64,000 nucleotides of DNA from NCBI RefSeq assembly GCF_002101395.1, contig NZ_CP019706.1, positions 1 through 64,000 of the forward strand. The letters are read 5' to 3'. The notes beneath the pieces are model-generated. The model was not told the DNA's origin. It made no database searches and saw only the letters and a program-made list of their open reading frames with translations. Of the stretch, positions 46,371 to 55,271 are shown in pieces. The position numbers and the translations under genes were made by a program. The first letter of the stretch is position 1, and every line of letters begins with the position of its first letter. This DNA comes from Pantoea alhagi. GTDB taxonomy: Bacteria > Pseudomonadota > Gammaproteobacteria > Enterobacterales > Enterobacteriaceae.

Positions 46371-46396
46371 CAAAAAAAAACGACACAACGTGTCGT
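46371..46396 (-). terminator. ihfB terminator
   Basis: ACGACAC AAC GTGTCGT forms a tight stem followed on the minus strand by nine or more T, 23 bases after the ihfB stop. Confidence 0.85.
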
Positions 46397-46419
46397 TTTT
46401 TATATATCGTCATTTTGCT

Positions 46420-46704
46420 TTAGCCGTAAATGTTCGCACGATCGCGCAATTCTTTACCGGGTTTAAAATGGGGAACGTATTTACCTTCCAGTTCCACTTT
46501 ATCGCCAGTTTTAGGATTGCGACCAACGCGCGGCGCACGGTAATGCAAAGAGAAACTGCCAAACCCCCGGATTTCGATGCGTTCACCCTGAGCCAACGTA
46601 GTGGCCATATGCTCAAGCATCTCTTTTACCGCATCCTCTACGGCTTTCGCCGGGATATGAGTTTGCTGGGCCGCAAGTCTTTCAATAAGTTCTGACTTGG
46701 TCAT
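46420..46704 (-). CDS. ihfB: Integration host factor subunit beta
   Basis: IHF-beta pairs with IhfA to bend DNA sharply at specific sites in replication, recombination and transcription. The 94 residues equal E. coli. MTKSELIERLAAQQ, IEIRGFGSFSLHYR and GRNPKTGDKVELEGK, the beta arm with the intercalating proline, are diagnostic. It lies 87 bases downstream of rpsA on the same strand. Confidence 0.98.
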   Translation of the reverse strand: MTKSELIERLAAQQTHIPAKAVEDAVKEMLEHMATTLAQGERIEIRGFGSFSLHYRAPRVGRNPKTGDKVELEGKYVPHFKPGKELRDRANIYG

Positions 46705-46749
46705 TAATCCTCCGGTTAATCCCTGTGGGAATGGTCTGACAGCTTGCTA

Positions 46750-46784
46750 CAGGCTCCGGGCGCCCAAAGGCGACCCGGAGCCTG
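46750..46784 (-). repeat. Strong GC-rich hairpin between rpsA and ihfB
   Basis: CAGGCTCCGGG / CCCGGAGCCTG gives an 11-base-pair stem, with inner GCGCC / GGCG pairing possible. It begins eight bases after the rpsA stop and has no U-tract, so it may protect the rpsA 3' end or cause partial termination before ihfB. Confidence 0.6.
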
Positions 46785-46791
46785 AAGACGA

Positions 46792-48465
46792 TTATTCGCC
46801 TTTAGCTGCTTTGAATGCTTCAGCCATAGCGTTAGAGAAGTTGCTCTCTTCCTGTTTGTTGTTAACAGTAGCGATAGCATCTTTTTCGTCAGCTTCGTCT
46901 TTAGCACGTACAGACAGGCTTACAACACGGTTTTTACGATCAACACCGGTGAATTTCGCTTCAACGTCATCACCAACATTCAGAACCTGAGTTGCGTCTT
47001 CGATACGGTCGCGAGAAGCTTCAGAAGCGCGCAGGTAGCCTTCAACGCCGTCTGCTAATTCAACTGTAGCACCTTTAGCGTCAACTGCAGTTACTTTACC
47101 AGTAACAATTGCACCTTTCTTGTTCAGAGAGATGTAGTTGTTGAACGGGTCTTCTGCCAGCTGCTTAACGCCCAGGGAGATACGCTCGCGCTCTGCGTCA
47201 ACCTGCAGAACAACAGCGGCGATTTCGTCACCTTTTTTGTACTCACGAACCGCTTCTTCACCAGTCGCGTTCCAGGAGATGTCAGACAGGTGAACCAGAC
47301 CGTCGATGCCGCCTTCCAGGCCGATGAAGATACCGAAGTCAGTGATTGACTTGATTTTACCTTCAACACGGTCGCCCTTGTTATGGGTTTCCGCAAACTG
47401 CTGCCATGGGTTGGATTTGCACTGTTTCAGGCCCAGAGAGATACGACGACGTTCTTCGTCGATATCCAGAACCATCACTTCTACCACGTCGCCAACGTTA
47501 ACAACTTTGGACGGATGGATGTTTTTGTTGGTCCAGTCCATTTCAGACACGTGTACCAGGCCTTCAACGCCTTCTTCGATTTCAACGAAGCAGCCGTAGT
47601 CAGTCAGGTTGGTCACGCGACCGGTCAGTTTAGTACCTTCCGGATAACGTTTAGCGATAGCTACCCACGGATCTTCGCCCAGCTGTTTCAGGCCCAGAGA
47701 CACACGGGTACGTTCGCGATCGAACTTCAGCACCTTAACGGTGATTTCGTCGCCAACATTGACGATTTCGCTCGGATGCTTAACGCGTTTCCACGCCATG
47801 TCAGTGATGTGCAGCAGGCCGTCAACGCCGCCCAGGTCAACGAAGGCGCCGTAGTCAGTGAGGTTCTTAACGATACCTTTGACTTCCATGCCTTCCTGCA
47901 GGTTTTCCAGCAGCTGGTCGCGTTCTGCGCTGTTTTCAGATTCGATAACGGCACGACGAGAAACAACAACGTTGTTGCGCTTCTGATCCAGCTTGATTAC
48001 TTTGAACTCAAGCTCTTTGCCTTCCAGGTGCAGCGTATCGCGCACTGGACGCACGTCAACCAGGGAACCTGGCAGGAACGCACGAATACCGTTCAGCTCA
48101 ACAGTGAAGCCGCCCTTGACTTTGCCGTTGATCACGCCAGTGACAGTTGCAGCTTCTTCGTAAGCTTTTTCCAGCATCAGCCATGCTTCGTGACGCTTCG
48201 CTTTCTCACGAGACAGCAGGGTTTCACCGAAGCCGTCTTCTACTGCATCCAGAGCAACGTCAACTTCGTCACCAACCTGGATTTCAATCTCGCCCTGGGC
48301 GTTCTTGAACTGCTCAGCCGGAATGGCGGACTCAGATTTCAGACCGGCGTCAACCAGTACGATATCTTTGTCGATAGCAACAACAACACCGCGAACGATG
48401 GAACCCGGGCGGGTTTCGATTTCTTTCAGGGATTCTTCAAACAGTTGAGCAAAAGATTCAGTCAT
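46792..48465 (-). CDS. rpsA: 30S ribosomal protein S1
   Basis: S1 brings mRNA to the 30S subunit and is required for most translation initiation. The 557 residues equal E. coli S1. Six S1 RNA-binding repeats are visible; two of the clearest are GIVKNLTDYGAFVDLGGVDG and GRVTNLTDYGCFVEIEEGVE, and each repeat has a LVHVS or LLHIT type end. Codon use is strongly biased, as expected for a highly expressed gene. The start has no evident Shine-Dalgarno (AAAGATTAAAT precedes ATG), as in E. coli. Confidence 0.98.
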   Translation of the reverse strand: MTESFAQLFEESLKEIETRPGSIVRGVVVAIDKDIVLVDAGLKSESAIPAEQFKNAQGEIEIQVGDEVDVALDAVEDGFGETLLSREKAKRHEAWLMLEKAYEEAATVTGVINGKVKGGFTVELNGIRAFLPGSLVDVRPVRDTLHLEGKELEFKVIKLDQKRNNVVVSRRAVIESENSAERDQLLENLQEGMEVKGIVKNLTDYGAFVDLGGVDGLLHITDMAWKRVKHPSEIVNVGDEITVKVLKFDRERTRVSLGLKQLGEDPWVAIAKRYPEGTKLTGRVTNLTDYGCFVEIEEGVEGLVHVSEMDWTNKNIHPSKVVNVGDVVEVMVLDIDEERRRISLGLKQCKSNPWQQFAETHNKGDRVEGKIKSITDFGIFIGLEGGIDGLVHLSDISWNATGEEAVREYKKGDEIAAVVLQVDAERERISLGVKQLAEDPFNNYISLNKKGAIVTGKVTAVDAKGATVELADGVEGYLRASEASRDRIEDATQVLNVGDDVEAKFTGVDRKNRVVSLSVRAKDEADEKDAIATVNNKQEESNFSNAMAEAFKAAKGE

Positions 48466-48582
48466 ATTTAATCTTTAGATAGGTAAATTTAACGTCCACC
48501 TGACTTCCTGCCGGATGGGGTTGTTTAACATGCCTGATGACGTTCCTTATCACCAGGTTATTACATCTGTTCAGCCGCCAGC
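48466..48582 (-). promoter_or_regulatory. rpsA leader (candidate S1 autoregulation region)
   Basis: In E. coli the roughly 90-base rpsA leader folds into hairpins with GGA-containing loops that replace a Shine-Dalgarno and permit autorepression by S1. Here the leader contains several GGA triplets (GGAACG, GGAAGT, GGACGT) and no purine-rich site next to the ATG. The fold itself is inferred. Confidence 0.45.
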
Positions 48583-49266
48583 CTACGATAATGCCAGTTT
48601 TTCACGGGCATAATTGAGCGCGGTATCAATCACCTGCTCAATACTCATGCTGGTTGAATCCAGCACTAGCGCATCTTGCGCGGGTACCAGCGGCGCAATA
48701 GCTCGGTTACGGTCGCGCTCGTCGCGCTCCTTTATCTCGGCTAAAAGGCGTTCAAAGTTAACACTAAAGCCCTTCTCCTGCAACTGTAGCATACGACGGT
48801 GCGCACGCTCTTCGGAGCTGGCGTCCAGAAAAATTTTTACTGGCGCATCGGGGAAAACCACCGTGCCCATATCACGACCGTCGGCAATCAGGCCTGGCGC
48901 ATCGCGAAACGCGCGTTGACGACGCAATAACGCCTCACGTACCCGAGGAAATGCCGCCACTTTCGAGGCCGTATTACTCACTTCCTGCGTACGGATTTCA
49001 CCCGTTACATCTTCGCCTTCCAGAATGACCGCCATTTCACCATCGGTAGAGATAAAGCGCACATCTAAATGCGCGGCGATAGGCACCAGCGCCTCTTCTG
49101 ATTCGATATCTACCTGATGATGAAGCGCTGCCAACGCCAGTACGCGATAAATAGCACCAGAATCAAGCAGATGCCATTGCAGCGCCTCAGCCATTGCCTT
49201 GCAGAGCGTGCCTTTGCCCGCGCCGCTTGGACCATCAATGGTAATTACCGGGGCTGTTGCCGTCAT
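48583..49266 (-). CDS. cmk: Cytidylate kinase
   Basis: Cmk phosphorylates CMP and dCMP in nucleotide recycling. The P-loop GPSGAGKGTLCKAMAEAL (12-29) and GLIADGRDMGTVVFPDAPVKI are diagnostic. The start MTATAPVITIDG at 49266 follows GGAGAATA and gives 227 residues, the E. coli length. A longer in-frame extension (58 codons) has no counterpart. It is upstream of rpsA; E. coli ycaL, normally between aroA and cmk, is missing. Confidence 0.97.
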   Translation of the reverse strand: MTATAPVITIDGPSGAGKGTLCKAMAEALQWHLLDSGAIYRVLALAALHHQVDIESEEALVPIAAHLDVRFISTDGEMAVILEGEDVTGEIRTQEVSNTASKVAAFPRVREALLRRQRAFRDAPGLIADGRDMGTVVFPDAPVKIFLDASSEERAHRRMLQLQEKGFSVNFERLLAEIKERDERDRNRAIAPLVPAQDALVLDSTSMSIEQVIDTALNYAREKLALS

Positions 49267-49468
49267 TTTATTCTCCTGTCGCTGCTGGTCGTTCTTATTG
49301 CTACCTGCATTCATAAGTCGCGGCATATTATACGCTGCAATCATTAAGAACGTTATCTTTAAGCACAGACAGGCACCAAATAATCTTCTTTTTAGGAACT
49401 TCCGCTCACAGATAAAAATAACGCAACGGTAAGCCGCCACCGCTTAAATCCGCGCTGACGGCCTTTTA

Positions 49469-50755
49469 TCAGGCTAAGGTACTGATAGCCGCCAGACGTT
49501 CAAAGTAGTCCGGAAAGGTTTTTGCCGTACATTTTGGGTCAAGGATGGTAATGGCAGTATCAGAGAGCGCCACCAGCGAGAAACACATCGCCATGCGGTG
49601 ATCGTTATAGGTGCCGATGTGTGCTGAAGTAAGACGTTGCGGAGGTGTGATACGGATAAAGTCATGGCCCTCTTCTACTTCAGCGCCGACTTTACGTAGT
49701 TCGGTAGCCATCGCCGATAACCGATCGGTTTCTTTCACCCGCCAGTTATAAATATTGCGTAATACCGTTGTGCCTTCAGCAAATAAAGCCGCAGTAGCAA
49801 TAGTCATTGCCGCATCGGGGATATGGTTCATATCCAGATCCACAGCCTGTAATTTATCGCGTGTACAGGCAATATAATCATCGCCCCACTCGATTTTAGC
49901 GCCCATTTTTTCCAGCACATCAGCAAAACGGATATCGCCCTGTACGCTATTGCGTCCCACGCCGGTAACGCGCACCGTACCGCCTTTTATCGCGGCGGCG
50001 GCAAGAAAATAAGAGGCAGAAGAGGCATCGCCTTCCACCAGATAGTTACCGGGTGAGATATAACGCTGCCGCCCACGGATCGAGAAGCGTTGGTAATCAC
50101 TGTTTTCTACCCTGACGCCAAAGGTATTCATCAGATGCAGCGTAATATCAATATAGGGTTTTGATACCAGCTCGCCTTTGATCACAATATGCGTGTCCTG
50201 CGCGGCCAGCGGCGCAGCCATCAGCAGAGCCGTTAAAAACTGGCTTGAGACGCTGCCATCTACGCTCACTTCGCCGCCGACGAAACCGCCATGAATATGT
50301 ACCGGCGGATAATCGTTCTGCTCGAGATAATCAATTTGCGCGCCGCCCTGACGCAGCGCATCAACCAGGTGACCGATGGGGCGCTCTTTCATGCGTGGCT
50401 CACCGGTCAGAACAATGTCATTGCTGACCAGGCAGAGCGCCGCAGCCAGTGGACGCATAGCGGTTCCGGCATTGCCCAGGAACAGCTCCAGCGCCTTTTC
50501 CGCTTTTAGCGGCCCGCCGACACCGTTAACTTCACAGACGGTACGATCTGCTGACAGCTTATAGCCAACGCCTAAAGCGCCAAGCGCATTAAGCATATGT
50601 TTAACGTCATCGCTGTCCAGGAGATTAGTCAGGCGTGTCGTTCCCTGAGCCAGCGCAGCCAGCAGTAAGGCGCGGTTAGAAACGCTTTTTGAGCCAGGCA
50701 AATTTACCGTGCCGTCAACGCGGACTATAGGTTGTAGTGTCAGGGATTCCTGCAT
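49469..50755 (-). CDS. aroA: 5-enolpyruvylshikimate-3-phosphate synthase
   Basis: AroA joins phosphoenolpyruvate to shikimate-3-phosphate in aromatic amino acid synthesis. It has 428 residues (E. coli 427). LPGSKSVSNRALLLAALA and LFLGNAGTAMRPLAAAL mark a class I enzyme, with the wild-type Gly and Pro at the glyphosate-contact positions. It is the second gene of serC-aroA, with a hairpin in between. Confidence 0.97.
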   Translation of the reverse strand: MQESLTLQPIVRVDGTVNLPGSKSVSNRALLLAALAQGTTRLTNLLDSDDVKHMLNALGALGVGYKLSADRTVCEVNGVGGPLKAEKALELFLGNAGTAMRPLAAALCLVSNDIVLTGEPRMKERPIGHLVDALRQGGAQIDYLEQNDYPPVHIHGGFVGGEVSVDGSVSSQFLTALLMAAPLAAQDTHIVIKGELVSKPYIDITLHLMNTFGVRVENSDYQRFSIRGRQRYISPGNYLVEGDASSASYFLAAAAIKGGTVRVTGVGRNSVQGDIRFADVLEKMGAKIEWGDDYIACTRDKLQAVDLDMNHIPDAAMTIATAALFAEGTTVLRNIYNWRVKETDRLSAMATELRKVGAEVEEGHDFIRITPPQRLTSAHIGTYNDHRMAMCFSLVALSDTAITILDPKCTAKTFPDYFERLAAISTLA

Positions 50756-50779
50756 GTGAAAACTTCTCTCCGTAAAGCC

Positions 50780-50812
50780 AGTACAAGAAAACCTCGTGCC
50801 AGGACGAGGTTT
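50780..50812 (-). terminator. Terminator-like hairpin between serC and aroA
   Basis: AAACCTCGT / ACGAGGTTT is a perfect nine-base-pair stem with a six-base loop. On the minus strand it is followed by TTTTCTTGT. It lies 21 bases past the serC stop and 33 before the aroA start. Confidence 0.6.
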
Positions 50813-50833
50813 GTAGAAAATATGAAACCGGGA

Positions 50834-51919
50834 TCAGCCGTGCCGACGTTCGAAATCAATCATGAAATCGGTGAGGACCTTTACGCCTTCCAGCGGCATA
50901 GCGTTATAGATAGACGCACGCATTCCGCCAACAACACGATGCCCTTTCAAAGCATGCAGCCCGGCGGCAAAAGATTCTTCAAGGAAAAGTTTATCCAGCG
51001 CGGCATCAGCGAGCTGAAAAGGCACATTCATCCGTGAACGGTTGCTGACGGCAACGTCATTGCGATAGAAATCGCTACGGTCAATAACGCCATACAGCAA
51101 ATCGGCTTTGGCCTGGTTGATTTTATCCATTTCGCTGATGCCGCCATGCTCTTTCAGCCATTTAAATACCAGACCAGAAAGGTACCAGGCAAAAGTCGGC
51201 GGGGTATTGTACATAGAATCATTTTCCGCCAGCGCTTTATAATTCAGCACGGTGGGTAGCGCCTGCTGGGCGTTGCCCAGCAGATCGTCACGTACAATGA
51301 CCAGCGTTAGCCCGGCAGGGCCAATATTTTTCTGCGCCCCGGCATAGATGACGCCGTAACGACTGATATCCAGTGGACGAGAAAGAATGGTGGAAGAGAG
51401 ATCGGCCACCACGATTTTATCGCCAAAATCAGGTTGTTCATCAATGGCAAGGCCATCGATGGTTTCATTTGGGCAGAAATGAACATACGCAGCCTCGTCG
51501 CTTAATGCCCATTCGCGCATAGGCAGTAAAGCGCGCTTGCCATCAACCTGAATCTTCGCGTCAATCACATTAGGCTTACAGTATTTTTGTGCCTCCTGAA
51601 CAGCGCTATGCGCCCAGTAGCCGCCGTCGATATAGTCTGCGGTTTTGGCCGCGCCCAACAGATTCATCGGCACTGCAGCAAACTGCGCGCGCGCGCCGCC
51701 CTGACAGAATAAAACTTTATAGTTATCGGGGATTTTCAGCAGATCGCGCAAATCTTTTTCTGCTTCTTCTGCAACCTGAATAAACTCCTTGCTGCGATGG
51801 CTGATCTCCATCACGGAAGTGCCCAATCCATTCCAGTTGCAAAGCTCTTGTTCTGCACGGCGAAGCACTTCTACCGGCAGCATTGCCGGACCGGAGCTAA
51901 AATTATAAATCTGCGTCAT
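50834..51919 (-). CDS. serC: Phosphoserine aminotransferase SerC
   Basis: SerC makes 3-phosphoserine for serine synthesis and also acts in pyridoxal phosphate synthesis. It has 361 residues (E. coli 362). MTQIYNFSSGPAMLPVEVL, CQGGARAQFAAVPMNLL and the cofactor lysine in VIYAGAQKNIGPAG are present. It leads the serC-aroA operon and diverges from ycaO. Confidence 0.97.
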   Translation of the reverse strand: MTQIYNFSSGPAMLPVEVLRRAEQELCNWNGLGTSVMEISHRSKEFIQVAEEAEKDLRDLLKIPDNYKVLFCQGGARAQFAAVPMNLLGAAKTADYIDGGYWAHSAVQEAQKYCKPNVIDAKIQVDGKRALLPMREWALSDEAAYVHFCPNETIDGLAIDEQPDFGDKIVVADLSSTILSRPLDISRYGVIYAGAQKNIGPAGLTLVIVRDDLLGNAQQALPTVLNYKALAENDSMYNTPPTFAWYLSGLVFKWLKEHGGISEMDKINQAKADLLYGVIDRSDFYRNDVAVSNRSRMNVPFQLADAALDKLFLEESFAAGLHALKGHRVVGGMRASIYNAMPLEGVKVLTDFMIDFERRHG

Positions 51920-52228
51920 TTCCCGTCACCACTGTCAGATCTGTTGATTATGAATAGGCTATCGGTTTTATCACTGCCTTCGGCATGCTGCAAACATTTA
52001 TCCGGGCGCGATCACATTTTCCAGTGGCCTGTCGCAACAGCTTGTATGGCGAAAGCAAAGCAGCACGATATTTTGTGAGGTTCCGCGCTGAGTGAAATTA
52101 TTGAACCAGTAAGAAAATGGTAATTTTGCCATAATAGCAGCGACGAAATCGCCGTCCGCCAATAGCGCCAGCGCCGGAAAGTCCGTATCATTGCGCGCTT
52201 TACGCTCAACCAACATATAGTAGGCTAC
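51920..52228. other. Divergent intergenic region between serC and ycaO
   Basis: The 309 bases hold the promoters of both flanking genes. E. coli ycaP, which lies between ycaO and serC there, is absent. I see no coding potential of note. GCGATCACATTTT (52008-52020) contains a TCACA half-site of CRP type without a good partner. Confidence 0.5.
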
Positions 52229-53986
52229 ATGACTCAAACCTTTATCCCCGGCAAAGACGCCGCGCTGGAAGATTCCATTACCCGCTTCCAACAGAAGCTG
52301 CAGGACTTTGGTTTCAATATTGAAGAGGCCTCCTGGCTGAATCCCGTGCCCCACGTCTGGTCGGTGCATATTCGTGACCGCGATTGCCCGCTTTGCTTTA
52401 CGAATGGTAAAGGCGCAAGTAAGAAAGCTGCGTTGGCCTCCGCGTTGGGTGAGTATTTTGAACGCTTGTCGACAAACTATTTCTTCGCTGATTTCTGGTT
52501 AGGCGAGACGATCGCTAACGGCGAGTTTGTTCATTATCCCAATGAAAAATGGTTCCCGCTGCCGGATGATGACAGCCTGCCGGAAGGTATCTTAGATCCG
52601 CGCCTGCGCCAGTTTTACGATCCGGAAAATGAGCTGAGCGCCAGCGATCTTATCGATTTGCAGTCAGGTAATGCCGAGCGCGGGATCTGTGCCCTGCCCT
52701 TTACCCGTCAATCTGACGAGCAGACGGTGTACATTCCGATGAATATCATTGGCAACCTGTATGTCTCTAACGGCATGTCCGCAGGCAATACGCGTAATGA
52801 AGCTCGTGTACAGGGCCTCTCGGAAGTGTTTGAACGTTATGTGAAAAACCGCATTATTGCAGAAGCGATCAGTCTGCCGGCGATCCCACAAAATGTCCTG
52901 GATCGCTATCCGGGCGTTGTTGAAGCCATCAATAGTCTGGAAGCAGAAGGTTTCCCAATTTTTGCTTATGACGCCTCGTTAGGCGGCAAATATCCGGTTA
53001 TTTGCGTCGTGTTATTTAATCCGACCAATGGCACCTGCTTCGCTTCATTCGGTGCTCATCCCGATTTTGGCGTGGCGCTGGAGCGTACCGTAACGGAGCT
53101 GCTGCAGGGTCGTAGCCTGAAGGATCTGGATGTCTTTACTCCGCCGACTTTCGATGATGAAGAGGTGGCGGAACATGCTAACCTGGAGACGCACTTTATC
53201 GATTCCAGCGGTTCAATCTCATGGGATTTGTTCAAAGAAGAGTCTGACTATCCGTTTGTAGACTGGCGCTTTGACGGCAGCACAGAACAAGAATTCGCGA
53301 CGCTGATGGCTATTTTCAAGGCTGAAGATAAAGAAGTCTATATTGCGGATTATGAGCATCTGGATGTTTACGCCTGCCGCATCATTGTTCCGGGCATGTC
53401 TGATATTTATCCGGCGGAAGATCTGCTGCTGGCAAATAACAATATGGGCGCAAACCTGCGTGAAACGGTGTTAGCGCTGCCTGGCAGCCAATGGGATCAA
53501 GCAGATTATCTGGCGCTGATCGAGCAGTTAGATGAAGAAGGACATGATGATTTTACTCGCGTCCGTGAGCTGCTTGGCCTGGCTACCGGTAAAGATAATG
53601 GTTGGTATACCCTGCGTATCGGCGAGCTAAAAGCGATGCTGGCTCTGGCTGGCGGCGATCTTGATCAGGCGTTAATCTGGACTGAGTGGACAATGGAGTT
53701 TAATGGTTCGGTCTTCTCTGCTGAACGTGCTAACTACTATCGCTGCCTGCAAACGCTCCTGCTGCTTTCCCAGGAAGAAGAGCGCGACCCGACCCAGTAT
53801 TATCATGCCTTTGTCAGGATGTATGGTGCTGAGGCTGTTGAAGCCGCTTCTGCCGCTATCAACGGTGAGACGCCTTTTTATGGTCTGCAGCCTGTTGATC
53901 TTGATCTGCAGGCGTTCCCTGCTCATCAGGCTCTGCTGGCTGCTTATGAAAAGTTGCAGCAGGCCAAGCGTAATAACTGGAAGTAA
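52229..53986 (+). CDS. ycaO: YcaO-domain protein
   Basis: YcaO-family proteins use ATP to activate amide backbones. E. coli YcaO has been linked to RimO-dependent methylthiolation of ribosomal protein S12, but its own reaction is not settled. It has 585 residues (E. coli 586). The ATP-binding segments include NGKGASKKAALASALGEYFERL and GNTRNEARVQGLSEVFERYVK, which carry the conserved glutamates, plus GAHPDFGVALERTVTELLQGR. The C-terminal third (about 440-585) is helical and TPR-like. No azole or thioamide cluster lies nearby, so it is a stand-alone YcaO. Confidence 0.93.
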   Translation: MTQTFIPGKDAALEDSITRFQQKLQDFGFNIEEASWLNPVPHVWSVHIRDRDCPLCFTNGKGASKKAALASALGEYFERLSTNYFFADFWLGETIANGEFVHYPNEKWFPLPDDDSLPEGILDPRLRQFYDPENELSASDLIDLQSGNAERGICALPFTRQSDEQTVYIPMNIIGNLYVSNGMSAGNTRNEARVQGLSEVFERYVKNRIIAEAISLPAIPQNVLDRYPGVVEAINSLEAEGFPIFAYDASLGGKYPVICVVLFNPTNGTCFASFGAHPDFGVALERTVTELLQGRSLKDLDVFTPPTFDDEEVAEHANLETHFIDSSGSISWDLFKEESDYPFVDWRFDGSTEQEFATLMAIFKAEDKEVYIADYEHLDVYACRIIVPGMSDIYPAEDLLLANNNMGANLRETVLALPGSQWDQADYLALIEQLDEEGHDDFTRVRELLGLATGKDNGWYTLRIGELKAMLALAGGDLDQALIWTEWTMEFNGSVFSAERANYYRCLQTLLLLSQEEERDPTQYYHAFVRMYGAEAVEAASAAINGETPFYGLQPVDLDLQAFPAHQALLAAYEKLQQAKRNNWK

Positions 53987-54010
53987 ATAGTCCTGTTTTT
54001 CTAAAATCGA

Positions 54011-54039
54011 AGCCAGCTGATGAACCCAGCTGGCTTTTT
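54011..54039 (+). terminator. ycaO terminator
   Basis: AGCCAGCTG / CAGCTGGCT, nine base pairs with a seven-base loop, is followed by a T-run 25 bases after the ycaO stop. Confidence 0.85.
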
Positions 54040-54255
54040 AGTTAGCGCAATGTTGCCAATCGGTTATTTTGAATTTCAATTCGCTAACATTTAATGAGTA
54101 ATATATTTTTATATAACCATTTCGTATTGTGCATTAAATGCCTAATTCAATTTTAAGTGCATAATTTAAAATAATTTTTATCGTTAATTATCAGCAACAT
54201 AGCTAGAAAAACCGTGTGTTTATGGCGATTAATCCTTTTCAGCCACTCGGCTAAT

Positions 54256-54269
54256 ATGATCTAAATCAA
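54256..54269 (+). promoter_or_regulatory. FNR box upstream of focA-pflB
   Basis: ATGATCTAAATCAA matches the FNR consensus TTGAT-N4-ATCAA at nine of ten defined positions. It lies 62 bases before the focA start, within the AT-rich 344-base gap after ycaO. The E. coli operon is induced anaerobically by FNR and ArcA through multiple promoters. ArcA and IHF sites are likely in 54050-54240 but cannot be placed by eye. Confidence 0.6.
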
Positions 54270-54330
54270 TTTTCACTAAATACTCCTTTGTTAGTATCTC
54301 TACGACAATATTTTATGGGAGTACGTTAGT

Positions 54331-55188
54331 GTGAATGCTGACAACCCTTTCAATTTATTATTGCCCCAGGCAATGGCGAAAGTCGCTGAAGAAGCGGGCG
54401 TTTATAAAGCCACAAAACATCCTTTAATTACCTTTTTTTTGGCCATCAACGCAGGCGTATTTATTTCCATCGCCTTCGTTTTTTATATTACCGCAACAAC
54501 AGGCACGGCTGATATTCCTTATGGCCTGGCAAAACTGGTTGGCGGCCTCTGTTTTTCGCTGGGGCTTATGCTGGTCGTGGTGTGCGGTGCAGATCTGTTT
54601 ACTTCAACCGTTTTAATTGTTGTAGCGAAAGCCAGCGGACGCATTAGCTGGGGTCAACTGGCTCGTAACTGGATAAACGTTTATATCGGCAACCTGTTTG
54701 GCGCGCTGTTTTTTGTCGGCCTTATCTGGTTTTCCGGCGAGCATGAAGTGGCTAACGGCGCGTGGGGATTGAATGTCTTACAAACCGCCGACCATAAAAT
54801 GCATCACTCTTTCATTGAGGCTGTCTGCCTCGGTACGCTGGCTAACTTAATGGTTTGCCTGGCAATCTGGATGAGCTACTCAGGCCGCAGCCTGACAGAC
54901 AAGATGCTTGCCATGGCCCTGCCCGTCGCGATGTTCGTTGCCTGCGGTTTCGAGCACAGCATCGCCAATATGTTCATGATTCCAATGGCAATCGTTATTC
55001 ATGATTTTGCATCACCGGCGTTTTGGCAGGCAACGGGCGCAACGGCCGCGCAGTTTCCAAACCTGACGCTAAGCCATTTCATCATGGATAACCTGATCCC
55101 CGTCACCATTGGCAACATTATCGGTGGTGGACTGCTGGTAGGGCTAACCTACTGGGTTATTTATCTGCGCGGCAACGGTGCGCGCTAG
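54331..55188 (+). CDS. focA: Formate channel FocA
   Basis: FocA is a pentameric formate/nitrite family channel that moves formate across the inner membrane. The 285 residues equal E. coli. Six hydrophobic helices are visible; VVCGADLFTSTVLI holds the conserved threonine region and CGFEHSIANMFMIP the conserved histidine. The start is GTG, with GGGAG ten bases upstream, and aligns with MKADNPFDLLLP of E. coli. It is co-transcribed with pflB 83 bases downstream. Confidence 0.96.
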   Translation: MNADNPFNLLLPQAMAKVAEEAGVYKATKHPLITFFLAINAGVFISIAFVFYITATTGTADIPYGLAKLVGGLCFSLGLMLVVVCGADLFTSTVLIVVAKASGRISWGQLARNWINVYIGNLFGALFFVGLIWFSGEHEVANGAWGLNVLQTADHKMHHSFIEAVCLGTLANLMVCLAIWMSYSGRSLTDKMLAMALPVAMFVACGFEHSIANMFMIPMAIVIHDFASPAFWQATGATAAQFPNLTLSHFIMDNLIPVTIGNIIGGGLLVGLTYWVIYLRGNGAR

Positions 55189-55271
55189 CTGTAAAAACAT
55201 AACGAATTCGAGCCGGCAGAGAATTTTCTGTTGGCTCCAAAAAAGAACTTTTATCAGAAGGTAGGTATATC

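Noticed and set aside
47383..48471. A 362-codon open frame on the plus strand opposite rpsA
   Set aside because: It mirrors rpsA exactly and arises from the strong codon bias of a ribosomal protein gene, which avoids antisense stops. It has no domain match or ribosome-binding site I recognise.
52008..52020. CRP site upstream of serC
   Set aside because: ATCACA gives one good half, but the opposite half at the right spacing does not match TGTGA.
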